From: Rhodohalobacter sp. 614A | GTDB lineage: Bacteria; Bacteroidota; Rhodothermia; Balneolales; Balneolaceae | Length of the DNA: 64,000 nucleotides | Assembly: GCF_021462415.1 (NCBI RefSeq) | Contig: NZ_JAKEDS010000004.1 | Location: 124,001 to 188,000 of the forward strand | Direction of reading: 5' to 3' | In this document: positions 8,316 through 18,178 of the stretch, one piece after another | How positions within the stretch are numbered: the first letter of the stretch is position 1 | Layout of the letters: every line of letters begins with the position of its first letter | The notes under the pieces: generated by a model | The model's input: only the letters and a program-made list of their open reading frames with translations | Told to the model about the DNA's origin: nothing | The model's database searches: none | Program-made: the position numbers and the translations under genes

Positions 8316-10745
8316 TCATTCGTTTCTCAAGCTTTTCACGGGATTCATTAACGCTGCTTTGATGGATTGCCAACTTACAGTTAGCAAAGCAATCACCAAT
8401 GTTACAGCACCGGCTCCGATAAACATCCAGATGTTGATATCAATTCTGTAGGCGAAATCCTTAAGCCATCCGCTCATTGTATACCAGGCTATGGGCACAG
8501 CAATTGCAAATCCAATCAGCACCAAAAGTATGTAGTCTTTGGAAAGTAAAGACACAATATCGGTTACAGTCGCGCCCAGTACTTTTCGCACACCAATTTC
8601 CTTGGTTCGCTGCTCGGCACTGAAAGCTGCCATGGCAAATAATCCCAGGCATGCAACAAAAATGGCCAGTGCAGAAAATATCGTCATGATCGTTCCCATC
8701 CGTTGTTCAGCGCGATACATTGATTCGAAACTGCTGTTCATAAAGGTATAGCTGAAAGGCTGATCCGGAGCCAGTTTATCCCATTCTCTTCTTGCCGTCT
8801 GTATAATTTCTGATGCGCCGGCTGCATCAAACCGGATCGCCGCAAGTCCGCTACTTCGGCCCAAGCGAAGTCCCAGAGCACCGATATTTTGATGCATTGA
8901 TTCAAAATGAAAATCCTCAACTACGCCTATCACGTGATAGGCCGTATACCCCTCATCTTCTCCAAACTCATTTAATGTGCGTATTTCTTCCCCAATGGGA
9001 TTTTCAAATCCAAATAAATCTGCCGCTTTTTGATTGATCACAATAGCCGATGAATCGGTTCCCATATCCCGGCTAAAATTTCGTCCGTCAGCCATTTCCA
9101 TTTTCAGAGTGGGGATGTAGTCGTAATCCACATTCCAGATTTGCATAGAAACACTATTCTCGTTCGTCATTTGAGAACCTGTATAGAAAGGTGTGTCTGT
9201 TCGCGACGACGGAACGGGCAAAAAACTGCTAATGGTTACATTCTCCACCTGCGGAAGACGTTTCATATTTTCCTTAAAGACCGGCAAATTTTGTTCCAGA
9301 CCGTATGCATTTTCAACAATTAACACCTGGCTTTTTTCATAACCGGGGTTTTTCTGTTGTACAAACTGAAGCTGCTGGTAAATAACAACGGTCCCAATAA
9401 TCAGGATGATTGAGATTGCAAATTGAGTAACTACCAGGCCGCTTCGGAGTTTTTTGCTTTTGGCTCCCTGCGATACACTTCCCTTTAAAACTTTAACCGG
9501 CTGAAAGGAAGAGAGGAAAAACGCAGGATAAATACCGGCCAGCAGACCAATCATCAGTGATGATGCGATCAGAAAAATCATCAATTCCGGATTGGTGAAA
9601 AGTGCAGGATCGAAGCTTTTTCCGGACAATTCATTAAAATACGGCATGGCTATTTGCACGCCGGCCATCGCGATCAAAAAAGCAATCATACTGAGTAGCA
9701 CCGACTCAAAAAGAAATTGTCCTATAAGGCTGCTCTTTCCCGATCCCAGAACTTTACGAACCCCAACTTCGCGAGCACGACCCGCCGAACGAGCCGTTGA
9801 AAGGTTCATAAAATTGATGCAGGCAATCAAAAGAACAAAAATCGCGATGGCAGAGAATATGTAAACGTATTGGATACTTCCGTTTACACCCAATTCTACC
9901 GTCAGATTGGAATGCAAATGAATGTCGGTAAGGGACTGCAGGTAATAGTGAATATCCGTACCTGAAGAAGCGATATCTTCTTCAGTAACATTTAGAAGTT
10001 GTAAAGCCTGAGGCAGCACATAATTTTTTAAAACATGATTATTCAGCTTTTGCTCGAATTCAGCTGCATCGGTGCCTTCAGCAAGCAGCAAATATGTATT
10101 GTAGTTGTTACTTAGCCACCATGTGTTTTTGCTGTCGGCAAAGGTGGACATGGAAACATAGATAGGAAAATGAAAATGAGAATTTTGAGGTAGATCTTTT
10201 ACAACTCCGGTAACCGTCATATCTGAAGAATTATCAAACCGGAGCGTTTTCCCTATGGGATCTTCGCTGCCAAAATATTTTTCGGCTGCTGTTTGAGTGA
10301 TGACGACCGAATGTGGAGCGGTCAGCGCCGTGTTGGGATCTCCTTCAATAAACTGAAATGTTAACACTTTGAAAATGGTGGAATCGGCAAATACAACATT
10401 GTCTTCCTTAAAAACCTGCTCTTTATATCTGACTAAATAATCTCCCTGATTATTGAAGCGAGTGACTTCTCTAACTTCAGGAAAATCATCTTTCAATGTA
10501 TAGGCCATCGGAGCCGGTGCTGTTGCCAACTCAAAATGATTTCCTCCAAATGTGATATCGGAAGCTACCCGGTAAATCCGGTCAGAATGGGTATTAAATT
10601 TGTCGTAGCTCAGTTCATCCTGCACATACAAAAAAATGAAAATACAGCAAAAAATCCCGACAGCTAATCCCAACACATTGATCAGCGAATAGAACTTTTT
10701 CTTCCAAAGATTTCTAACAGCAATTTTGATGTAGTTTTTTAGCAT
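8316..10745 (-). CDS. ABC transporter permease, duplicated FtsX/MacB-PCD architecture (array copy 4)
   Basis: This 809-aa permease has TM1 with FCCIFIFLYVQDELSYDKF and a first core with ITQTAAEKYFGSEDPIGK and YLQSLTDIHLHS. TM2 carries IACINFMNLSTARS, followed by GRAREVGVRKVLGS. TM3-TM5 and the second core follow, then QRTKEIGVRKVLGA near 712. The C-terminus is NPVKSLRNE, with Asn in place of the Ser found in nearly all siblings. It belongs to the same sub-branch as copies 2, 3 and 8 (CC-rich TM1, ELSYD). Separated from copy 5 by an 85-bp gap filled by a family B repeat, it is likely cotranscribed with it. Confidence 0.92.
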   Translation of the reverse strand: MLKNYIKIAVRNLWKKKFYSLINVLGLAVGIFCCIFIFLYVQDELSYDKFNTHSDRIYRVASDITFGGNHFELATAPAPMAYTLKDDFPEVREVTRFNNQGDYLVRYKEQVFKEDNVVFADSTIFKVLTFQFIEGDPNTALTAPHSVVITQTAAEKYFGSEDPIGKTLRFDNSSDMTVTGVVKDLPQNSHFHFPIYVSMSTFADSKNTWWLSNNYNTYLLLAEGTDAAEFEQKLNNHVLKNYVLPQALQLLNVTEEDIASSGTDIHYYLQSLTDIHLHSNLTVELGVNGSIQYVYIFSAIAIFVLLIACINFMNLSTARSAGRAREVGVRKVLGSGKSSLIGQFLFESVLLSMIAFLIAMAGVQIAMPYFNELSGKSFDPALFTNPELMIFLIASSLMIGLLAGIYPAFFLSSFQPVKVLKGSVSQGAKSKKLRSGLVVTQFAISIILIIGTVVIYQQLQFVQQKNPGYEKSQVLIVENAYGLEQNLPVFKENMKRLPQVENVTISSFLPVPSSRTDTPFYTGSQMTNENSVSMQIWNVDYDYIPTLKMEMADGRNFSRDMGTDSSAIVINQKAADLFGFENPIGEEIRTLNEFGEDEGYTAYHVIGVVEDFHFESMHQNIGALGLRLGRSSGLAAIRFDAAGASEIIQTARREWDKLAPDQPFSYTFMNSSFESMYRAEQRMGTIMTIFSALAIFVACLGLFAMAAFSAEQRTKEIGVRKVLGATVTDIVSLLSKDYILLVLIGFAIAVPIAWYTMSGWLKDFAYRIDINIWMFIGAGAVTLVIALLTVSWQSIKAALMNPVKSLRNE

Positions 10746-10750
10746 TTCTT

Positions 10751-10829
10751 TGTCTGTTGTAGGTTGTCAGTTGTCTGTAGTTCAGGATAGTTGCTTCCAA
10801 CTGACAACGAACCACCAACTACGAACCAG
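10751..10829. repeat. family B intergenic inverted repeat
   Basis: GTAGGTTGTCAGTTGTCTGTAG and CAACTGACAACGAACCACCAAC are the arms, around a centre (TTCAGGATAGTTGCTTC) that differs from the elements at 202 and 2671. The arms are conserved and the loop is not. Confidence 0.75.
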
Positions 10830-10830
10830 T

Positions 10831-13215
10831 TTATTCACTCCTCAAACTTTCGGCGGGATTTATCATCGCAGTTTTGATAGAATGATAACTAACTGTGAGA
10901 AGCCCTATCAACACAGCTATTATCCCCGCCTGGAAGAAAACTTCCATACTGAATTCTATTCTATAGGCAAAGTCGGTCAGCCATTGGTTCATTACGTACC
11001 ATGCAACAGGTACCGCGATGAGAAAGCCTGTGACAATAAGGATCAAAAAATCTTTGCTTAGCAAATTCACTATATCCGATATAGTTGCGCCTAAAACCTT
11101 ACGAATGCCGATTTCTTTTATACGTTGGGTGGACGTAAAAGTGCTCAATCCAAATAATCCGAGACAAGATATAAGTATTGCCAGAGCTGCAAATATGTCA
11201 ATCAGTTTACCCATTGTAATCTGCTGGTTATACAGTGCCTCAATACTTTCATCCATAAAATGATAGTCGAAAGGGTACTCCGGATCGAACTCTTTAAAAA
11301 CGTTCCCGATAGTAGCCAGGCTTTCCTGCATATTTCCCGGAGCTATTTTTATTGAAATAAAGTTTTTAAACATCTCGGGCGAGTTTCTTAGCATCAATGG
11401 CTCTATCGGTTTAAAAGCCGATTGAAAATTAAAGTCTTTCACCACACCTACAATTTTTCCCTCTTCCAGTCTTTTTCCTACTGGATCTTTCAATTGCATT
11501 ACTTTTAGCGCCGTCTCGTTCACGAGATAATATGTAAGTGTATCACCCGGATTACGAGGTTGAAAATTTTTCCCTTTCGAAATTTCCAAACCGAACGTTT
11601 CAGCGAATGAGTCATCTACTTCTAAATAATTCATCAAAAAATCTTCCCGGCCTTCAGGCATTCCTTCCCATTCAATACCTGAATAGGAGCCCTCGTGATT
11701 AATGGGCAGACTATTAGATTGAGTTACCTGCAAAACAGATGATTGCTGTAGCAAAGTTGATTTCAAACTCTCATATCTAACATCATTTCTTAATTCTGCT
11801 TTTACAGGTGTAAAGATTACATGCTCCTGATCAAAACCTACATTTCGTTCCAAAACGTAATCCATCTGTTGCCTGATGATGATAGCACCAATAATCAGCA
11901 TAACCGAGAGAGCAAACTGGCTTACAACCAGTATTTTTCTTAATGAAAGACGGCGCTTTCCCAGTCCTTCGATAGTTTTGAACGACCCTTTAAGAATATT
12001 AGTGGTACTAAATGCAGAAAGGAAAAATGATGGATAAAGCCCTGATAAGACTCCAACAGAAAATAAAATGATAAGAATAAGGGGTATTAAATATTCTGGT
12101 GGAAGAAGATGTAGCGATAGAGGAATACCACTTAAACTTGCAAAATATGAAATAGATACCTGGGTAATAGCCAGAGCAATAAAAGTGGAAAGAAAAGCAA
12201 AAATCATGGACTCCCCTATCAACTGGTAAACTAACTGTTTACGGCTGGCTCCCATTACTTTTCGAACCCCTATTTCTTTACCCCGCTCGAATGACCTTGC
12301 AGTGCTGAGGTTTACAAAATTGATACAAGAGATAAAAATAATGATAAGCCCAATAGCTCCGAACAAATAAATCGTTTGGAGATCACTTGTTTTAGCAAAC
12401 TCCGTATTAAAATCGAAGTCAGAATATAAATGAATATCCGTAAGTGGCTGCAAATATAGCTGAGGCTGCCAGGCCGGGTTATCTATATTATCACTGAGTA
12501 AAGGACGGATTTTTTGCTCAAATGCATCCGGATTTGCCGATTCTTTCAGTACGATATATGTGTACATCCAGTTCATTCCCCAATTTTCAAAGTCCCGGCG
12601 TCCCTGCAAGTTTTGCATAGGCAACAGGTAATTGAATGTTAAATGGATGTTTGATGGCAAATCCTCCAATACCGCCTGAACAACAACATCTTCCCGTTGA
12701 TTAATTGTAATTCGTTTTCCGATAGGATTTTCATCAGCAAAATATTTATGGGCCATTTGTTGCGTAATAATGATTGAACCGGGAGAAGCAAAAAAGGCCG
12801 AAATACTTCCTTTAGATATGGAAAGAGGAAACAGTTCAAAAAAGTTGGAATCTATATGGAAACCACCATCTTCTTCAAAATTCTTGTCCCGATATTGAAA
12901 TAGACGTTCACCGTTAATCCTGCTGAAACCAGTCGCAAGTTCAACCTCTGGATAGTCGGTTCCCAGTTTTTCTACAAGAGGAGCAGGCGTACTGGCTACC
13001 TGATATAAATCCCCAGCCTGGTTTTGCTCCTGGAAAACTCGATATATATGATCAGCGCGCGGGAAGAACCTGTCATAACTCACTTCATTTAAAATATAAA
13101 TCCCAATAATCACCCCGCACATGATACCAATACTCAAACCCACCACATTAATGGTGGAATAGGTTTTGTTGCGGACAAGATTCCGCCAGGCAATTTTGAT
13201 GTAGTTTTTAATCAT
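10831..13215 (-). CDS. ABC transporter permease, duplicated FtsX/MacB-PCD architecture (array copy 5)
   Basis: The frame opens at 13227, but the family start MIKNYIKIAWRN corresponds to the ATG at 13213-13215, giving 794 aa. TM1 reads MCGVIIGIYILNEVSYDRFF. The first core has ITQQMAHKYFADENPIGK and YLQPLTDIHLYS. TM2 carries ISCINFVNLSTARS (Phe-Val in place of Phe-Met), followed by ERGKEIGVRKVMGA. The second FtsX unit has QRIKEIGIRKVLGA near 697, and the C-terminus is NPAESLRSE. It is more A+T-rich and more diverged than its neighbours, but no frameshift or missing segment is seen. Confidence 0.92.
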   Translation of the reverse strand: MIKNYIKIAWRNLVRNKTYSTINVVGLSIGIMCGVIIGIYILNEVSYDRFFPRADHIYRVFQEQNQAGDLYQVASTPAPLVEKLGTDYPEVELATGFSRINGERLFQYRDKNFEEDGGFHIDSNFFELFPLSISKGSISAFFASPGSIIITQQMAHKYFADENPIGKRITINQREDVVVQAVLEDLPSNIHLTFNYLLPMQNLQGRRDFENWGMNWMYTYIVLKESANPDAFEQKIRPLLSDNIDNPAWQPQLYLQPLTDIHLYSDFDFNTEFAKTSDLQTIYLFGAIGLIIIFISCINFVNLSTARSFERGKEIGVRKVMGASRKQLVYQLIGESMIFAFLSTFIALAITQVSISYFASLSGIPLSLHLLPPEYLIPLILIILFSVGVLSGLYPSFFLSAFSTTNILKGSFKTIEGLGKRRLSLRKILVVSQFALSVMLIIGAIIIRQQMDYVLERNVGFDQEHVIFTPVKAELRNDVRYESLKSTLLQQSSVLQVTQSNSLPINHEGSYSGIEWEGMPEGREDFLMNYLEVDDSFAETFGLEISKGKNFQPRNPGDTLTYYLVNETALKVMQLKDPVGKRLEEGKIVGVVKDFNFQSAFKPIEPLMLRNSPEMFKNFISIKIAPGNMQESLATIGNVFKEFDPEYPFDYHFMDESIEALYNQQITMGKLIDIFAALAILISCLGLFGLSTFTSTQRIKEIGIRKVLGATISDIVNLLSKDFLILIVTGFLIAVPVAWYVMNQWLTDFAYRIEFSMEVFFQAGIIAVLIGLLTVSYHSIKTAMINPAESLRSE

Positions 13216-13229
13216 AATTGTAAGCATTC

Positions 13230-13287
13230 AGCTGTCAGTCATCAGCTATCAGCTTACTGAAAGCTGACGGCTGATCGCTGATAGCTT
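13230..13287. repeat. family A intergenic inverted repeat
   Basis: The left arm is AGCTGTCAGTCATCAGCTAT and the right arm is GCTGACGGCTGATCGCTG followed by ATAGCTT, around a short centre ACTGA. This is one of the clearest hairpin-forming copies of the family. Confidence 0.75.
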
Positions 13288-13292
13288 GTTAA

Positions 13293-15659
13293 TCATTCAC
13301 TCCTCAAACTCTTTACCGGGTTAATTAACGCAGCTTTGATGGATTGCCAGCTCACGGTCAGTATGGCAATCAGCAGCGCGGCTCCCCCGGCGATTCCAAA
13401 GATTCCCAACCCGATGTCAATTCGGTAAGCAAAACCCGTGAGCCATTGATGCATCAAATACCAGGCAACTGGAACTGCTATGACAAATCCGCTCACTACC
13501 AACAGCAAAAAATCACGGCTCAAAAGTGTGACAACGCTATACACTGTAGCTCCCAAAATCTTACGGATGCCAATCTCTTTTTGGCGGCGTTCGGCTGTGA
13601 AAGCGGCCAGACCAAATAGCCCGAGGCAGGAAATGACAATGGCAATAATCGCAAAATATTTTGAGAGGGTTGCCACCCGATCTTCCGCAATATAGAGTGA
13701 CTCGTAAGCCTGGTCTAAAAAGTTGTAGGAGAATGTAAAACCGGGATTAAATTCCTGGTAAAAACCTTCGAGTTGTTCGATGGTTTCCTGCTCCATACCG
13801 GGGGCAATTTTAGCGTATACTTTTTGAGTCTGGTCCGGATTTAAAAGAAAGAAAAGCGGGTCGACATTGGAATGAAGCGATTCGAAGTGAAAATTTTGAA
13901 CGACTCCGATAAGCTCAAAATTCTTTTCTTCATACTGTATAATTTTTCCAACAGGATTGTCGAGTCCCATAACATTAATTGCAGCTTCATTAAAAATGAT
14001 TTTGGACTCTTCGGCACTGAAATCCTTGGAAAAACTTCGTCCGGCCGCCATCTTCATGTCCATCATTTCTAACAGACCGTAGTTTACGAACCTGCGTGCA
14101 AATGGAAATTCAGTTGCGGGAGATTTCCCTTCCCATTGAATATCATTCACCGTATTTCCTCCTCCCAAAACTCCCCGTTCACTAATGGTGGATGCAGCCA
14201 TTATTCCCGGAATATTTTCGATCTGGTATAAGAAAGTTTCCCGATTCTCCGCAACTCTGCCTTCCACATTAAAAAAGAGGACGTGTTCCTTTTCATAACC
14301 AAGGTTCTTAGATTGAACAAATGCAGTCTGCTTGTATACTACGAGCACAGCTATAATCAGAACAATGGAAACTGCAAACTGGAATACCACCAAGCCTTTT
14401 CGGGCCCACATCTCACCAGTCGATCGTTCGAGTTTGCCTTTGAGAACAGATATAGGCTTAAAGCCGGATAGGTATAACGCAGGATAACTGCCGGCGATCA
14501 ACCCTGTAACCAACGTTCCACCGCAAAGCGAAAGGATCAAAGTACTGTTTAATGAAAGCGATAACTGTTTTCCGGCGATGATGTTAAATTGCGGGAGGAA
14601 AAGTTCCACCATCACGATGGATAAAATCATGGACAGTGTTACCATCAACAACGATTCGCCGAGATATTGAAAAATAAGAGAACCTCGATGCGCACCAATC
14701 GCTTTTTTAACTCCCACCTCTTTCATTCTTCTCGAAGCTTTTGCCGTCGACAGATTCATGAAATTGATACAGGCAATGAAAATGATAAAGATGGCTACGA
14801 TGGAAAAAAGCCGAACATATTCAATCCGTCCGCCTGTTTGAACACCATTTTCGTAATTTCCATAGAGGTAGGCATCTGAATAATGCCGTGTGAACAGAGT
14901 TCGGTTTTCAGCGTTCTCTATTTTGGTGCTGATGTAGTTTTTTATTTTCTGATTGAACTCCTCAACATCCGCTCCCTCCTGTAACAAGACCAGGGTTTCA
15001 GGACCGGAATTCTCCCATCCCATCAATCCGGCATACATATTTTTCAACAAATCATAGGCCAAAACATAATCAAACTGATCGGATGAGTTTGACGGTGGAT
15101 TTTCAAAAATTCCTGATACCTGGAACTGCTGAGCTTTCTGCCACTCCACGGCTTTTCCAACTGCATTCTCGGCTGAACCGAATAATCTTTTAGCTAGATC
15201 TTCGGAAAGTACAATAGAATTTATATCAGAGAGAACCTGCTCTTTGTCTCCCTGAATAAGCTTATAGGAGAAAATCTTGAAAAAATCCTGGCCAACAAAT
15301 TTTCCATTGGCTTTGATTCTATTCTCATCTACAGAAACAGTTATTCCTGAAAACCAATCGGTAGGAGTTGCGGTGGCAGCGTATTCAACTTCGGGCATTT
15401 CACTTTTTAGAGTTTCAGCTAACAAACCCGGCGTAGAATCAGTCACCCTAATATTCCCTGTATGCTGCTGATGCTCCATCACCTGGTAAAGCCGGCTGTC
15501 ATTCTCATGAAATGCATCCATGCTCAATTCATCATTTACCCAGAGAAAAATCAAAAGAGCACACGCGAGTCCCGTTGAAAGCCCAATCAGGTTGATGAAG
15601 AATGAACTTTTGAACCGAATAAAATTACGGTAAATAAGTTTTAGTGTGTGTTTTAGCAT
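13293..15659 (-). CDS. ABC transporter permease, duplicated FtsX/MacB-PCD architecture (array copy 6)
   Basis: This 788-aa copy belongs to a distinct sub-branch with copies 7, 9 and 12: the N-terminus is MLKHTLKLIYRNFIRFKSSF and TM1 ends FLWVNDELSMDAFHEN. The first core has LSEDLAKRLFGSAENAVGK and lacks the LQPLTDIHL block, having HYSDAYLYGNYENG instead. TM2 carries IACINFMNLSTAKA. The coupling motifs are RRMKEVGVKKAIGA (Lys in place of the usual Arg) and RRQKEIGIRKILGA near 691. The C-terminus is NPVKSLRSE. The first 17 residues are identical to those of copy 7, and the DNA around both starts is very similar, pointing to recent duplication or gene conversion. Confidence 0.92.
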   Translation of the reverse strand: MLKHTLKLIYRNFIRFKSSFFINLIGLSTGLACALLIFLWVNDELSMDAFHENDSRLYQVMEHQQHTGNIRVTDSTPGLLAETLKSEMPEVEYAATATPTDWFSGITVSVDENRIKANGKFVGQDFFKIFSYKLIQGDKEQVLSDINSIVLSEDLAKRLFGSAENAVGKAVEWQKAQQFQVSGIFENPPSNSSDQFDYVLAYDLLKNMYAGLMGWENSGPETLVLLQEGADVEEFNQKIKNYISTKIENAENRTLFTRHYSDAYLYGNYENGVQTGGRIEYVRLFSIVAIFIIFIACINFMNLSTAKASRRMKEVGVKKAIGAHRGSLIFQYLGESLLMVTLSMILSIVMVELFLPQFNIIAGKQLSLSLNSTLILSLCGGTLVTGLIAGSYPALYLSGFKPISVLKGKLERSTGEMWARKGLVVFQFAVSIVLIIAVLVVYKQTAFVQSKNLGYEKEHVLFFNVEGRVAENRETFLYQIENIPGIMAASTISERGVLGGGNTVNDIQWEGKSPATEFPFARRFVNYGLLEMMDMKMAAGRSFSKDFSAEESKIIFNEAAINVMGLDNPVGKIIQYEEKNFELIGVVQNFHFESLHSNVDPLFFLLNPDQTQKVYAKIAPGMEQETIEQLEGFYQEFNPGFTFSYNFLDQAYESLYIAEDRVATLSKYFAIIAIVISCLGLFGLAAFTAERRQKEIGIRKILGATVYSVVTLLSRDFLLLVVSGFVIAVPVAWYLMHQWLTGFAYRIDIGLGIFGIAGGAALLIAILTVSWQSIKAALINPVKSLRSE

Positions 15660-15671
15660 TCTTTTAAGCTT

Positions 15672-15730
15672 TTAGCTGTCAGTTATCAGCTATCAGCGAC
15701 TGAAGTCTGACGGCTGAAAGCTGATAACTT
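15672..15730. repeat. family A intergenic inverted repeat
   Basis: TTAGCTGTCAGTTATCAGCT faces CGGCTGAAAGCTGATAACTT. It occupies nearly the whole gap between copies 6 and 7. Confidence 0.75.
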
Positions 15731-15734
15731 GTTA

Positions 15735-18098
15735 TTATTCACTCCTCAAACTCTTCACCGGATTCATCAGCGCTGCTTTGATGGATTGCCAGCTTACCGT
15801 TACCAAAGCAATCAAAAGTGCTACTCCACCCGCGATTGCAAATACACCGGGACCAATTTCAATCCTGTAGGCATAATCTGCCAGCCATTGGTTCATCAGG
15901 TACCAGGCGATAGGAACGGCACATACAAAACCGAGCAATACAAGTACGATAAAATCCTTACTTATCAGCCCTACAATATTCGTCACGGTTGCACCCAGCA
16001 CTTTACGCACACCAATCTCTTTGGTGCGCTGCTCAGCCATAAAAATGGACAGACCGAAAAGTCCGAGACAAGAAATTAATATGGCAAATATCCCAAAATA
16101 CCTGGCCAGTTCCCCTACTTTCATCTCACTGCGATATAAGGCGGCAAACTGTTCATCCATAAAGCTGTAATCGAACGGATAATCGGGATTAAATGTCTTA
16201 TACGTTTTCTCCACATTTGCCAGCGTTCGGCTAATGTCATTAGAGTTTAAGCGCATATATCCAAAATTAGTCCCGAAACTTTCCCCTCCGTTGAGAATCA
16301 TGACGATAGGTTCCACTTTGAATTGAAAATTCTGGTAGTTAAAATCTTTTAGTACGCCAATAATTTCACTGTCATCATACCAGGCATCAAGAGTTTTACC
16401 GACCGGCTGTTCCATGCCCATCACTTTTACAGCTGCTTCATTGACGATAACCCGGGCTGAATCAGCGCCATATTCTCTTGAAAATGAGCGGCCTTCGGCC
16501 AATTCGAAGTCAAACGTTTCGATCAGATCATAATCAACCAAAATTAATTCAAACAGTACGTTGGCGTCAGGATCCTTACCCGGCCAATGTACATCTGCTG
16601 CGCTCGTATATCTTCCTAAAAAGTTATGATTAGCACTTGAAATTGATTCAACACCCGGTTCTGTTTGTACTTGTTTACTAAAAGATTCCCAGTTATCAGC
16701 CAGGTTGCCTTCAATTGGAAATGCAATAAGATTTTCCTGTTTGTATCCCAGGTTTTTTTGCTGGAAGTACTGAATCTGTTTGTAGATAACAATCGTTGAA
16801 ACGATAAGAATAATTGACATCGTAAATTGAAAAACAACCAACCCTTTTCGGGCAAACGCCTCTCTATTCGAAGATTTCACTTTTCCTTTGAGGGCTTTAG
16901 CTGCCTCAAATGATGATAAATACAGGGCAGGATAACTACCAGAAATCAATCCCGTAATGAATGCTATAGCTCCCAAAAATAGTAGCAGTGAAGGGTCTGT
17001 ATATTGAATGGTAATCGTTTTTTCGGTTACATCATTAAAGATGGGCAAACCTAATTCTACTATCAGTAAAGTAAATCCTAAGGCTGAAAAAGCTGTAATA
17101 ATGGACTCCCCCATATACTGGCCTATCAAAGAGCCACGCCCAGCTCCGATGGATTTACGAATACCTACCTCTTTGGCCCGTCTGGAAGACCGCGCCGTAC
17201 TCAAATTCATAAAATTGATGCAGGCAATCAGGAGGATAAAAAAGGCGATAACAGAGAATAACCTTACATAGGCGATACGCCCTCCCACAGATTCCCCATT
17301 ATCAAAACTGCCGTATAAATATGAATCCGCATACGGATATAAAAATAGCTCCGTATCGGATTGTTCACTGCGTTCTTTTACAAAATGTTTAATTTTACGG
17401 TCTACAGATTTTACATCGGCTTCCGGACGCAGCATTACTATCGTTTGCGCACTATTATTTGCCCAGTCGGCGGCCCATTCATTTTGTTGTAAATACTCTT
17501 GGAATGGAAGCACAAAATTAAACTGAAGCGTAGAGTTATCTGAAATATCGCTAAATACTCCGGTAATCGTGTAGGTACCGCCATCATCTATATCTATAGA
17601 TTTGCCCACAGCACTTTCATCGCCAAAGTATTTTTTAGCAAGTTCCTCGGAAATAACTACCGAGTATGGAGCGGTCAAAAGTTCGTCTTCATTGCCGGAT
17701 ATTAATGGAATGCTGAGAATGTTGAACAAGTCTTCCCGGGCAAAAATCCCGTTTTCTTTCAATGATTTATCTCCCCGCCTAAAAAGATAATCTACATTCC
17801 AGGTGTAGGTTGCAGCATACTCTATTTCAGGGATTTCTTCCTTCAATGCAGGGGCTAAAATGCCGGGTGTTTCGGTGGTTGTATGAATAGAGCCTTCAGC
17901 ATATTCCTGGTTTTCCATCACCTGGTAAATGTTTTCGACATTGCTATGATATCGATCAACATTCAATTCGTCCATTACCCACAAAAGTATAAATATGGTA
18001 CAAGCCATCCCTACAGACAGCCCAACAAGGTTGATAAAAAACGAACTTTTAAACCGAATAAAATTACGATAAATGAGTTTTAATGTGTGTTTTAGCAT
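15735..18098 (-). CDS. ABC transporter permease, duplicated FtsX/MacB-PCD architecture (array copy 7)
   Basis: This 787-aa member of the copies 6/7/9/12 sub-branch has TM1 ending LLWVMDELNVDRYHSN. The first core has ISEELAKKYFGDESAVGK and PYADSYLYGSFDNG. TM2 carries IACINFMNLSTARS, followed by RRAKEVGIRKSIGA. After the second core (EGRSFSREYGADSARVIVNE) comes QRTKEIGVRKVLGA near 690. The C-terminal third, IEIGPGVFAIAGGVALLIAL, is shared almost exactly with copy 9. This mosaic, with an N-terminus like copy 6 and a C-terminus like copy 9, suggests exchange between neighbours. All expected membrane segments are present. Confidence 0.92.
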   Translation of the reverse strand: MLKHTLKLIYRNFIRFKSSFFINLVGLSVGMACTIFILLWVMDELNVDRYHSNVENIYQVMENQEYAEGSIHTTTETPGILAPALKEEIPEIEYAATYTWNVDYLFRRGDKSLKENGIFAREDLFNILSIPLISGNEDELLTAPYSVVISEELAKKYFGDESAVGKSIDIDDGGTYTITGVFSDISDNSTLQFNFVLPFQEYLQQNEWAADWANNSAQTIVMLRPEADVKSVDRKIKHFVKERSEQSDTELFLYPYADSYLYGSFDNGESVGGRIAYVRLFSVIAFFILLIACINFMNLSTARSSRRAKEVGIRKSIGAGRGSLIGQYMGESIITAFSALGFTLLIVELGLPIFNDVTEKTITIQYTDPSLLLFLGAIAFITGLISGSYPALYLSSFEAAKALKGKVKSSNREAFARKGLVVFQFTMSIILIVSTIVIYKQIQYFQQKNLGYKQENLIAFPIEGNLADNWESFSKQVQTEPGVESISSANHNFLGRYTSAADVHWPGKDPDANVLFELILVDYDLIETFDFELAEGRSFSREYGADSARVIVNEAAVKVMGMEQPVGKTLDAWYDDSEIIGVLKDFNYQNFQFKVEPIVMILNGGESFGTNFGYMRLNSNDISRTLANVEKTYKTFNPDYPFDYSFMDEQFAALYRSEMKVGELARYFGIFAILISCLGLFGLSIFMAEQRTKEIGVRKVLGATVTNIVGLISKDFIVLVLLGFVCAVPIAWYLMNQWLADYAYRIEIGPGVFAIAGGVALLIALVTVSWQSIKAALMNPVKSLRSE

Positions 18099-18110
18099 TT
18101 TTAAGCGTTT

Positions 18111-18172
18111 GGCTATCAGTCTTCAGCTATCAGTACCTCCTTTCCGAAGGCTGATAGCTGACTGCTGACAGC
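18111..18172. repeat. family A intergenic inverted repeat
   Basis: GGCTATCAGTCTTCAGCTAT and GGCTGATAGCTGACTGCTGA form the arms around CAGTACCTCCTTTCCGAA. Confidence 0.75.
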
Positions 18173-18178
18173 TCGTTA

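Noticed and set aside
15729-16079. Plus-strand frame of 116 codons opposite the end of permease copy 7
   Set aside because: The same antisense pattern appears opposite most copies (NPVKSLRSE region); no independent coding evidence.
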